64,000 bases of DNA from Stomorhina lunata (Eukaryota > Arthropoda > Insecta > Diptera > Rhiniidae), in the NCBI GenBank assembly GCA_933228675.1, contig OW121740.1:55925000-55988999 (forward strand). Reading direction: 5' to 3'. The position numbers were made by a program, and so were the translations under genes. A model generated the notes under the pieces. It worked only from the letters and a program-made list of their open reading frames with translations, made no database searches and was not told the origin of the DNA. The number at the start of each line of letters is the position of its first letter. The stretch's first letter is position 1. This document shows, one piece after another, positions 12,107 to 21,436 of this stretch.

Positions 12107-13052
12107 ATTGACTCATGATGGTATTTTTTCATTACCGTGAGTTAGTTTTCCAATTTTTTTTACAGAAGGTAATATTTAAGTTCTTAAAATTCAAAAATTA
12201 TTAAAAGAAAACACTTTTAATAAAAAAAAAAATTAAACAAAATTGTTGGTCTTGGTGGGATTCGAACCGGGGCCATTCAGTTTAAATTACCATCTTAATT
12301 ACAAATAAGTACTTCTGTAATAACTTATTAGTTATTTGGAGGGTATGTTGTAGTCATTACAAGGTAACCAGTTAACAGAGTACTTGCCATTACCAAAGTT
12401 TTGCTGGGTTATTATGGTACGAAAAATTGAAGAAGTCGATTTTAAAATAAAGTCGATTTTACATAAAATCGACTTTAAAATTGTTCTGTGGTTAGGCTGT
12501 TAGTCTTTTATTTTGGTTTAAAAATCTTTATAAATTATAGTATCTTTATAATTTATAGTATTTCCTCTTTATGAACATTGTTTTATAAATTCTCATCATA
12601 TTAAAATGCAAAACGTGTCTGGCATTTTAATGAAATTGTATACAATAGAAAATTGATTAATGATCATGCTATAATGGTCAACGATCAAATCTATTAAAGA
12701 AATCTGTATGGTCACATCGCAGAAGATAAGATGGGCAAAATGTCAATGGTATTTAATAACGATTATCACGTCTTCAGCGAAATGTTATTTGACGCCAAAT
12801 TAATTTTTAGATAAATACTATTATATTATGTACCCTCTAGTCTCATGAAATATGAATATGAATAGGAACAATATGTTAACTGCGTTTTTATAAAAAGTAC
12901 CGAATTCAATTGGTACCAAGTACCAAATATGCATAAGTAACTTTTTAGAAATTAGGGGATAAAAGGGGGAAAAATTGGTAAAGTTATAATTTTTAAACAA
13001 ATGAATGTTTTTCTGTCTGTATGTCCTTTATAGAATAGTAATATATGCCTTT

Positions 13053-13304
13053 GGGCTTCATGCCAGAAGACTTAATCTTCAATTTTACGACTACTGTCGC
13101 AGCTGTCACAACATAGAAGAGGAGGAGACAGTGACTCATCTTCTCTGTCACTGCCCCGCCCTCTCGACCCCTAGGGCTCTCAATTTGGGGGCACCTTTTC
13201 TGCATGATTTATCGGATCTAGCGAGTATTGACATTCGTAAAATAGACTCATTTATCAGGGCTTCAGGATGGCTTGATCAGCCTCTCACTGATAGCCTGGA
13301 GTAA
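13053..13304 (+). pseudogene. C-terminal end of Jockey-type reverse transcriptase polyprotein
   Basis: Only about 80 residues of the real protein remain, ending at the stop at 13302. They include CRSC..EEEETVTHLLCHCP, a Cys/His cluster typical of the C-terminus of Jockey-clade LINE proteins, then LG..FLHDLSDLASIDI and FIRASGWL. There is no polymerase domain. Residues upstream of the insertion point at 13053 belong to the host repeat. Confidence 0.8.
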
Positions 13305-13416
13305 TTGCCTTTGTTCTTTTCTTTCAGTCTATCCCTTGCAGGTAACACAAAGGGACCGCTTTTTGGACCCAAGTAACGCTGACCTACATCGGCTACCTGC
13401 CTAACCTAACCTAACC
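13053..13416 (+). mobile_element. 5'-truncated Jockey-type LINE fragment
   Basis: Flanked by a 14-bp direct repeat, TAATATATGCCTTT, at 13039-13052 and 13417-13430. It contains the end of a LINE reading frame and a short 3' UTR with a terminal CCTAACCTAACC repeat. Target-primed insertion with 5' truncation explains its 364-bp size. Confidence 0.85.
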
Positions 13417-14539
13417 TAATATATGCCTTTTATTATGTTATGCTCATGCAATTATCTTTAGCTAAAGTTGTTGCGCATGAGACGCTATCAGACAGGTGGC
13501 GCCACTGAAAATTACTCCAATTGAATTAAATCGTATGCTGTGCATTTGATCATGCTATGATCTTGAGCAAAGTTGTTACGCATGAGCCGACGAAGGTTTC
13601 TTTGTTGGTATGAACAATTTCCGATAGGTGGCGCAATTGAAAATTACTCAAAATGAACTAAATCGTAAGCTGTCCATATGATTATTCAATGACCTTTAGC
13701 AAAGTTGTTACGCATGAGCCGACGAAGGTTTCTTAGTTGGTATGAACAATTTCCGATAGGTGGCGCCAATGAAAATTACTAAAAATGAATTTTATCGTAA
13801 ACTGTGCATTTTATCATTATATGATCTTTAGCAAAGTTCTTGCGATGAGTCGACGAAGATTTCTAAGTCGGTTTGACCAATTTCCAAAATTATTGATATT
13901 AAGCTATGCATTTGATCACGTGTTGATTGGACAAAATGAATAAAATGATTCAAAATTAATTGGATATTTGTGTACCGTTATTTCTCTAAATTTCTTTTAA
14001 TTAGTTAGTACTTTATAAAATAAAATATATGAAAACTTTAAAATTCGCCTCGAAATGCTTATCATAAAGCTTCGAGCAAGGCTCGGTTGCCCAGGTACTT
14101 ATGTTATAAATAAATCACAAACAAAATTTCCGAAATCTTCTAATAAAGCAGTTTGTGAAAATAATTAGAGATCACGTTCACTACTTATATTTCTTCACTT
14201 TAAATCACCCCTCGCTTATGATACAAAATTTTCACATATCCCAGCAAAACTTTGGTAATGGCAAGTACTCTGATAACTGGTTACCTTGTAACGACTACAA
14301 CATACCATCCGAATAAATAATAAGTTATTACAGAAGTACTTATTTGTAATTAAGATGGTAATTTAAACTGAATGGCCCCGGTTGAAATCCCACCAAGGGC
14401 AACAATTTTTTTTAGTTTTTTTTTATTAAAAGAGTCTTTTTAAATGATTTTTGAATTTTAAGAACTTTAATATTATCTTCTGCAAAAAAAATTTGTAAAA
14501 CTAACTCACTTTAATGAAAAAATACCATCATGAGTCAAT

Positions 14540-14991
14540 TTTGATTATATAGGGGATGTTGAATACCAAACACGATTCTAATTGGTCTTAACTTGGTTAG
14601 CCCAACATATCTGGGTCATCCTTCATCTCAACTGTGGACACACACCTTCTCATGGTATCACCCGGGGAGCTAGTTTAACACCCATTAATATTGTGAGTTA
14701 ACATGTTCCGAGAGTTGTCCCATAAGATCGATAAAAATGGGTTAGGATTACGGGCTAGTAACCCTCTCTTGAAAAAAAATACAATGAAGAGGATAAAATT
14801 AGAATTGAAATGTCCCACTACCTAATGTTAGAGGAGGATGTCCGAAACTTCGATAGAAAGACCAAGTAGAGGAACATTTTTCAAAGCTTGGCCTATAAAA
14901 TTGCAGAATATTCGCACAAGATCGAAATCCATGGAATTCTAAAATATGTTCGGACTTTGACCTTAACAGGTTGTAACATTTAAGTAAGTAA
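14540..14991 (+). mobile_element. RTE-derived SINE-like insert in copy B
   Basis: Perfect 8-bp duplication GAGTCAAT at 14532-14539 and 14992-14999. The first 285 bp match the RTE leader at 4841-5100 (TAGGGGATGTTGAATACC, CATCTCAACTGTGGACAC, GGCTAGTAACCC). The rest matches the end of the RTE coding region and tail at 10890-11070 (CCGAAACTTCGATAGAAAG through AACAGGTTGTAAC and AAGTAAGTAA). It is an internally deleted LINE: leader fused to 3' end. Confidence 0.85.
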
Positions 14992-15223
14992 GAGTCAATC
15001 TTATGTAAAAACTTATACAAAAAAGAAGATTTAAATTGTTTAAGTTTTAAAATAATTTCAAAAAAGTTTTAAAATAATTACAAAAAATCGTATAAAAATA
15101 TTTTTCCAAAAATTACAACAAAGCAAAAAAAGCAGGGAAAAACAAAGTTATTTTCACATGATTTTGGATCTAAAAATAAAAATTGTTTATATTAATTAAA
15201 AGCTGCTAAGTTTTCAACATATG

Positions 15224-15286
15224 AAGTAGCTCAGTGGAAGAGTCTCTGCCTAGCAGTCGGAGGGTCTGGGTTCGAGCCCCCATGGG
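15224..15286 (+). repeat. tRNA-Ala-like module in copy B
   Basis: AAGTAGCTCAGTGGAAGAGT, CTAGCAG loop and GGGTTCGAGCCCCCATGGG. The A- and B-box are well kept; the acceptor stem is not. As in copy A it lies next to the SINE-like insert. Confidence 0.65.
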
Positions 15287-15538
15287 ATCATAAAAAAATT
15301 TTGTATTTCGTTTAAAAATATATGTTTTTAATAAAACAACAACAAAAAAGTTGTTGCTGTTGTTGTTGTTGCTTTCAAATTGCTTACCCAAGTCATTACT
15401 TTTCTGCAATTGGTAAGTACTTGCCTCCAATGACATCCCCATGTTAATGTAATGACTTAAACAGCGAATGAGTAAGTAGTTCGTGTTCAATAGTTTAACT
15501 GTTTAACTCATTATTTGGTAATGAAAAGTTTTACTGGG

Positions 15539-16080
15539 ATATTTTACAAATATTTAATTCAAATAAATTCTTTCAAATCAAATTTGTTTTATTCAAAACA
15601 AAGTGATATCATCACTGCAAATGTTTAACTATTAATTTTAAGTTATAGAATTTATTAAATAAACTAACGACTTAAGATACAAAGATTTAAAAAAATTACC
15701 TGCATGTCTAAATGGTAATAGACTTAATATGACTCATAAATGGTTTTAAATTTTCTTCAAAAACATCAATTTAAAGCAATTAAACTCCTTCTGTTTTTTT
15801 TGATAATTCTTATAATAACCAAAGAATAAATTTGTACATAGTATACGAATAACATAATGAGAGGCATAACAAAATATTTTATCAAAAATGTATCTAAAAG
15901 TATCTGCCAATTTTCATTTTCATTCAAGTTTGATTTGATTGAAAAACTGGCTGCTTGTCTATGCTTATTTTTAAGGTAACGACAAATTTGTTCATTTACT
16001 TCATACATGCAATTTTGATAGTGATGATTTGAGCTTGACTTAATTACTTTCGAGTGAATTATGTCAGATTCAGAGTAAAT
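15539..16080. other. Unassigned AT-rich DNA
   Basis: No repeats shared with the rest of the window and no gene. A minus-strand frame of 80 codons (15766-16008) has no recognisable domain. Confidence 0.4.
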
Positions 16081-16631
16081 CAGGGGCCGTAACTGTTAAA
16101 ACTTTTGCCGTAAAGGTCAGAAAATAAAAATTATTTTTGACTTTTATTTTTTCGATAAAAAATAACAATTATTTTTGACATTTATTTTTTCAAGCAAAAA
16201 TAAATGTTATTTTTTGACTTTTATTATTTTGAGCAAAAACAAGTAAGAGTGCTATATTCGGCTATGCCGAACCCTTCACCAATGGTGTTACAAAAGTAAA
16301 GTACAGAAATGAAAGAGTTTAATACTTTAATTAATAGTACTTTAATTAGTGAACAACCTTGTTTTTTATTGGGTCTAAAACATTTTGGAGGTAAATTGAA
16401 ATACAAATAATTTCAGAAATTACAAAACATTGTAACATTTCGCACCTTGTATTTAAATCCATGTATCTTAAAAGTTAGAGGACCGCTTAAATGATTGCTT
16501 TAATGAGAATATTTGGCGGACCTATTATGATTAGACCTTTGGCAACAACACTTACGTAATCATTATGTTTAAAAGTCACTTATTTAAGACATATATATGT
16601 ATGTCGGTATGCTGAAATCAAGTTTGATGAG

Positions 16632-17781
16632 CAGAGGGCGAAGCCGACTACAAATTATCGGCGGCGGCGGCTGGAGGAAAATGGACCAGCGGCGGCTGTG
16701 CGCCGGCTTTAAGCCGAATACAAAAAGAAAAAATCATATTTTTTTAAACCAAAATACATATTTTTCTTATTTTGGTTTCATCAATCCCATATTGTCATGC
16801 ACAAACAATTGCTTTTTTATTGTGTTAGGATTTAGGGAACTTCTTTTTTGGTTTACACAGTTGTCAGCGAATGAAAAGGCTTGTTTTGACGATGCTGACG
16901 TAGCTGGTATCCTGAAACATAAATTTGCTAGTTTTGCAATATTGGGATAACTTCGCTATCAAGATATTTTTGAATTTCAAGTTCCATATTATTGTTCAGA
17001 TTAGGCATTATTGTTCCCATGAATTCTAGCATTTGCTGTCTTGTATTTGAAATTTTACAGTAAATATATATATATATACGTATATATATATAAAATTATA
17101 AAAAAATCAGGACATTATACTTTCATATTTTTGATGGTTAATTTGAACATTTGCTGGTAGATGGACGATTGATATCAATATCCTCTAATTTTTTATTTCT
17201 TCTAAAATTAACTTTGATTTAGAAACTGAATTATAGGATACATCCAAGATTTGAAATAAATTTAACGCGTTTTGTAGAATCATTTTAATATACTTCTCCA
17301 AAGCTGGCAATTTTTTTTTGGCATGGATCCATTAAAGCTGCCACCACGTGTTTTTTAAAAATCTTTAAACGTTTTTTTAGTTCTGCTTTGCAAAACCGCA
17401 CAATTGTATTGCGAGTACAAAATATGATTCAACTTCTGTCCTTTCTCATGAAGACATCATTTTTTTATAACTTTGACCTTGGAAAAATTTTTGTTGCGTT
17501 TCCAGTATTATACACTTTTTCACTTACCCTCATTTTCTTGCGTACAAAAAACGAGCTTTAAATGAAAGATTAATTTGATAATACTTTTATGTATCTTCTT
17601 ATTAAATATAAAAACCAAGTCTTATTAAAAAATTTAGTATTAAAAAATATCTTTATCTAAAAATGAAAATACTTCGGCTTGAAATTTAAGCCGACATGAG
17701 CCGGTTCTTTCGGCGGCGGCTGACTATCGAAAAATTCTCCTGGCGGCGACTCAGCGCCGGCTTCGAGCCGCTCGCCCTCTG
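16632..17781 (-). mobile_element. Decayed hAT element with 8-bp target duplication
   Basis: CAGAGGGCG at 16632 and its reverse complement ending at 17781 are terminal inverted repeats. TTGATGAG flanks both sides (16624-16631 and 17782-17789), a perfect 8-bp duplication as hAT elements make. The ends are rich in GGCGGC and AGCCGGCTT. The minus strand around 16780-16870 reads QKRSSLNPNTIKKQLFVHDN, resembling the C-terminal dimerisation segment of hAT transposases; the rest is full of stops. The 117-codon plus-strand frame across its left part is a chance frame. Confidence 0.8.
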
Positions 17782-17839
17782 TTGATGAGCTTCTAGATGG
17801 CATACCGACATAACTTATATGTATTGGTATTTGATGTTA

Positions 17840-19250
17840 ATAGTGTTTTACGAAGTACACTATTAAATTGCAACATATAGTTCTACTTACAACTGAGATT
17901 TAGCCAAAACTCGAAATTCGATGCGAAATTAAATTTTTTTTATTTTATTTTAAATTGTATTTTTTTAATTTGTATAATAACCGTATTTTTGTTTAAAATT
18001 TCACAATTTACGGATATTATACTGACATGAATTATATATCAGATTTAAGAAAATCCTCTAAAAGCAAAACGATATTAAATATGATCAAAATAGGTACATT
18101 ACAATCTGAGATATTGCCAAAACTCAAAAACTCGTTGTCCCGAAAATTACCGAATTAATTTGTTTTTTTAACTGTGTATTTAAAAAAAAAACTTTTTTGA
18201 ACTGTATATCAAATTTTAGGAAACCATTCATTGAATTTCATCAAAATCGGTAGATCAATAACCGAGATATCGGCAAAGCAAAAGATATCGATGTATGCAA
18301 ATTGACAAATTTAAAACAAAAAAAATTTAAAAACATTATTTTTTAAAAAAAAATTTTGAAATATATATATATCAGATTTCAGAGAATACTCCAATTCAGT
18401 ATGCTATTAAATTTCATCAAAATCGGTCTATAAACACCAGAGATATCGCCAAAATTCAAATTCGATGAGAATTAATTTTTTTTCAAAAACTGTATTTTTG
18501 AACAAAAAAATTAAATTTTGTCAAAAAACTGTGTTTAAAAAAAAAAAAGATTTTTGAACTGTATATCAAATTTTAGGAAATCATTCAACGCAGCTCACTG
18601 TTGAATTTCATCGAAATCGGTAGATCAATAACTGAGATATCGCCAAAGCAAAAGATATCGATGTACGCAAATTGGCAAATTTTAGAAAAAAAAAAATTTA
18701 AAAAACAATATTAAAAAAAAAAAATATTCAAATTATATATCAGATGTTAGAAAATACTCCAAAGCATCATGGTATTAAATTTCATCAAAATCGGTCTATA
18801 AACACCAGAGATATCGCCAAGGTTCAAAATTCGATGTGAATTTAAAAAATTTTTTTTTTAACTATATTTTTCCAAAAAAATTTAAATTTCGTCAAAAAAC
18901 TGTGTTTTTTTTAAGTTTTTTGAACTGTATATCAAATTTTAGGAAATCATTCAATGCAGCTCACTGTTGAATTTCATCAAAATCGGCTGATCAATAATCG
19001 AGATATCGCCAAAGCAAAGAATATCGATGTATACAAATTGACAAATTTAAAAAAAAAAAATCTTTAAAACAGTATTTAAAAAAAAAAATTTTGAATTTTA
19101 TATCAAATTTTAGAAAACATTCCAAGGCAACATGCTATTAAGTTTTATCAAAATCGGTCTATAAACAAAAGAGATATCGCCAAAATTAAAAATTCGATGA
19201 GAATTAAATTTTTTTTTTTAAACTGCATTTAAAAAAAAAATTTAAATTCG
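17840..19250 (+). repeat. Imperfect tandem repeat, about 360-bp period
   Basis: Blocks such as GAACTGTATATCAAATTTTA (about 18199, 18555 and 18915) and ATCAAAATCGGTCTATAAAC (about 18416, 18784 and 19148) recur with a period near 360 bp, about four units, inside E1. Confidence 0.75.
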
Positions 19251-19979
19251 TTACCGAAGTTTAGTATTTTAGCGACATCTCGGGTGTTAAAATCGGTCCA
19301 TAAACGTAGGGAAATTTCCTAAGATCTGGTGTATATTTCGTCTGGGTACACCCACCAGGAGCTCCACAAACTTGATTTCAACAGACAGACAGACAGATAG
19401 ACGGACAGACAGCCATGGCTAAATCGACTCTCCTGCCGATCTGAGTCGATCGGTATAATTTTAATGGGGTCTGAGACGAATATTGAAAAAATTACAAACT
19501 GAATGACAAACTTATATTACCCTTTCACCTATTGGTGAAGGGTATAATAAAAGTTATTTTTTAATATTATTTTTTAGAGCAGAAATAAAAGTTATTTTTT
19601 TACTTTTATTTTTTCGACCAGAAATAAAAGTTATTTTTGTTTAAATTAATGATAAATTCATTATATTAATTACAAAAATTTTTGAAACAAAGATAATTTT
19701 TCAGTGGAAATAATTTTCATATGATATAAAAGTCAAAAATAACTGTTATTTTTGCTCGAAAAAAATAAAGTTAAAAATTAACTTTTATTTTTGCTCGAAA
19801 AAATAAATGTTAAAAATAACTGTTATTTTTGCTCAATAAACTAAAACTGTTTTTTTTTCTAAAAAATAAAAATCTGATTTTTAAATCATAATTGTATACT
19901 TGATTTTATTCTCCGACATTTCCTTGAGGTTGCTTTTTTTAATCAAAAATTCAAAAATAACAGTTATTTTCGGTCCCTG

Positions 19980-20499
19980 GTTTAAATAAGTAGAAGTTTG
20001 CCTTATTTCATGGTTTCTTCGCTTAGTTTTTGCCAGCTCAGATGTTTTCAATCTGGTATAGAAAATGAAATACAACTCTCATGTATTGGCCCTTGCTTCA
20101 AATTTTATTCCAGAGCTTCTCGACCTCGTGTACGAGAGGACAAAAGTGCAGGTTGGTGACAGTAGGGTATCACTGAGTTGCATTATAATCTTCTATCGGT
20201 ACTACTTTGGAATGTTTTCAAATAATATCAGGGACCTCGTTCCCCATACCCGAATATTCTTACGCATTACACGTGGATCCGTTAAGTCACATCCATTTGT
20301 GGTTAATTGGCCGGTGGACCGAACAACTTACTGTAGAGAAAATTCTTTCCTTAGCCATACAGTACGTAAGGAACTAACTCCCCCCAGAACTTTTTTCGGA
20401 AAAGAATCTAATGTCCACAAACACTTCCCACAACCTTTTTGCCTTATTCCAATACATACATAGCATAAGTAGGGGTCATCCCTGAGTGCTAGTCCTAAT
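19980..20499. other. Unassigned DNA with a 132-codon open frame
   Basis: A plus-strand frame at 20065-20463 is open but has no recognised domain. It ends just before mariner relic sequence, so it may be a chance frame over older repeat DNA. Nothing else is seen. Confidence 0.4.
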
Positions 20500-20802
20500 A
20501 AAACAAATGGATACGTGAACAAGCTAAATTGCCATATTTGGAGTGAAAAGAGGTATTGCAAGAACTACCAATAAATACCAAAAAATGGCGTAGAATATGG
20601 GCCGGACTTTTTTAAAGGCGACAGGGAAAGCACTTAACTGTGACAGCTTACATGTTTTAAACAAGACGGGTCCACATATCACTCAAGACGCGAAATAATT
20701 GCTTAATTAATAAGCAAGTTCTGTAAACAGTTTCTTTTACGTTTGGGCCGGCTCAATTGGCCGCCTAGATCGTACAATTTTACGCCCTTAGATTGATGCT
20801 TC
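20500..20802 (+). pseudogene. DD41D mariner remnant, part 1 (split by the BEL element)
   Basis: Readable pieces on the plus strand: NGYVNKLNCHIWSE at about 20508, then FKQDGSTYHSRREIIA near 20657 (second catalytic Asp region) and RLNWPPRSYNFTPL near 20750, where the catalytic-region Asp has become Asn or been lost. Stops interrupt it. The LTR element starts at 20803 in the middle of this relic, and its C-terminal end continues at about 29380-29590. Confidence 0.75.
20798..20802 (+). repeat. Target-site duplication of BEL element, left
   Basis: GCTTC, repeated at 29380-29384 directly outside the other LTR. Five bases is the usual length for BEL/Pao. Confidence 0.9.
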
Positions 20803-21371
20803 TGATTGTTGCTGGGGCTAGTTTGCCTCGCTTCTGCACTTTTCTGGTGGTACACCAGAATAAGTTGAATTAAAATGTTATTTATTTTGAATTATCCTGG
20901 TGGTACACCAGAATAAAACTTTATTATTTTTAAGATACTCTCAAGGTAGTACACCGAGAGAGGCGGATCAGAAAGGTTTTAACTCAATGGTTTTCAAAGT
21001 AGAAGTGACGATTTATTCAAAAATATTCATACTTATATACTAAACCTTAAACTAAACAAAAATTTGAATAAAAAATAGAACAAAAAAAAAGAATTGTATA
21101 ATTTAGATTTTAAGTGAGCCGGAATTGTTTATGCTGCACTTAAATATTTTCACACGCAGCCCAGACACAGTGTTGGATTTCGTACTGTCTGGCTGGTAAT
21201 TTGAATACCACGTGTAAGCTGACGCAGTAATTCCCACACTTGGTTGGCTAGAATGTGGGAAAACAAAATATTTGGACAAAACGAAAAAATATGGAATAAT
21301 AAAGTTTAATTCTATTTAAGATTTGTTTTTATTTTGCTACCGAAAATAAAACAAATCATAAAGAATTAACA
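20803..21371 (-). repeat. 3' LTR of BEL element (569 bp)
   Basis: On the plus strand it runs from TGATTGTTGCTGGGGCTAG to AAGAATTAACA. It differs from the other LTR by one A. It contains a short TGGTGGTACACCAGAATAA motif twice. A weak purine-rich stretch (AGGGGTCGCA on the minus strand) lies next to it inside the element, at the polypurine-tract position. Confidence 0.95.
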
Positions 21372-21436
21372 TATTGCGACCCCTAGGGCTTCGTAAGTAT
21401 TACTGAGACAGCATAAATTAATTCCGGCAGCTTAAT

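Larger units (their letters stand above)
11271..12408 (-). mobile_element. Composite CCCAG-terminal transposon, copy A
   Basis: Ends are CCCAGCAAAACTTTTCATTA (11271) and AAAGTTTTGCTGGG (ending 12408), a 14-bp inverted repeat, with TT on each side. The interior carries a tRNA-like module (11513-11575), an AAC/GTT-rich stretch, an RTE-derived SINE-like insert (11806-12106) and a second B-box-like segment, GGATTCGAACC, near 12260. No transposase is present. Copies B, C and D have the same order of parts. Confidence 0.8.
7233..12500. mobile_element. Long-inverted-repeat element enclosing two others
   Basis: The left end at 7233 (ACAGCCTAACCACAGGACA) is repeated in reverse complement at the right end, finishing at 12500 (ACAGCCTAACCACAGAACA). 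The match runs on for about 90 bp per arm, with repeated AAAGTCGACTTTA-type blocks and a CGTACCA motif. Removing the inserted elements (7735-11243 and 11271-12408) leaves about 620 bp, the size of a foldback/MITE. I could not find a convincing target duplication. No transposase is encoded outside the insertions. Confidence 0.65.
12858..14099 (-). repeat. Tandem-repeat element, copy S2, interrupted
   Basis: Inverted copy of the element at 39373. It shows about 130-bp monomers with GGTGGCGCCACTGAAAATTA (around 13495-13780) and ends with the hairpin TCGAGCAAGGCTCGG (14072-14086, one mismatch to the perfect form) followed by CCAGGTACT. A Jockey-type fragment is inserted at 13053-13416. The unique right part is cut short near 12858. 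Confidence 0.7.
14240..15538 (+). mobile_element. Composite CCCAG-terminal transposon, copy B
   Basis: Same family as copy A in opposite orientation. The ends are CCCAGCAAAACTTT (14240) and AAAGTTTTACTGGG (ending 15538), flanked by AT on both sides (ATAT could also be a 4-bp duplication here). Cargo: SINE-like insert 14540-14991, tRNA-like module 15224-15286, and a GTT-repeat stretch around 15345-15372. It has no transposase. Confidence 0.8.
16237..19552 (+). repeat. DINE-1-like element E1, interrupted by a hAT element
   Basis: Left end ACAAGTAAGAGTGCTATATT with a TCGGC..GCCGA stem. The right end carries the hairpin CCCTTTCACCTATTGGTGAA closing in GGGTATAATAAAA (19519-19547). Before the right end comes GACAGACAGACAGATAGACG and TAAATCGACTC, the phrase also typical of Drosophila INE-1/DINE-1 (recalled from family knowledge, unchecked). 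An interior tandem array lies at 17840-19250 and a hAT element at 16632-17781. No coding capacity of its own. Confidence 0.65.
16081..19979. mobile_element. hAT-like MITE made of AATAACNNTTATTTTTG repeats, split
   Basis: Left end CAGGGGCCGTAACTG (16081) and right end, read in reverse complement, CAGGGACCGAAAATAACTG (from 19979). The flanking octamers GAGTAAAT and GTTTAAAT agree at 6 of 8 positions, as for an old 8-bp duplication. Inside are repeats of the type AATAACTGTTATTTTTGCTCG at 16115-16235 and 19553-19960. The middle is occupied by the DINE-1-like element 16237-19552, leaving about 590 bp. Confidence 0.5.

Noticed and set aside
15224..15286. Functional tRNA-Ala gene
   Set aside because: A- and B-box are good, but no 7-bp acceptor stem is seen and the module lies inside a multi-copy transposon. 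Same for the copies at 11513, 56614 and 60764.
16597..16950. 117-codon frame at the left end of the hAT element
   Set aside because: It lies on the strand opposite the transposase remains and spans the terminal repeat; a chance frame.
20065..20463. 132-codon open frame as a host gene
   Set aside because: No domain, no splice or promoter support, and mariner relic sequence starts just downstream. Left as unassigned.
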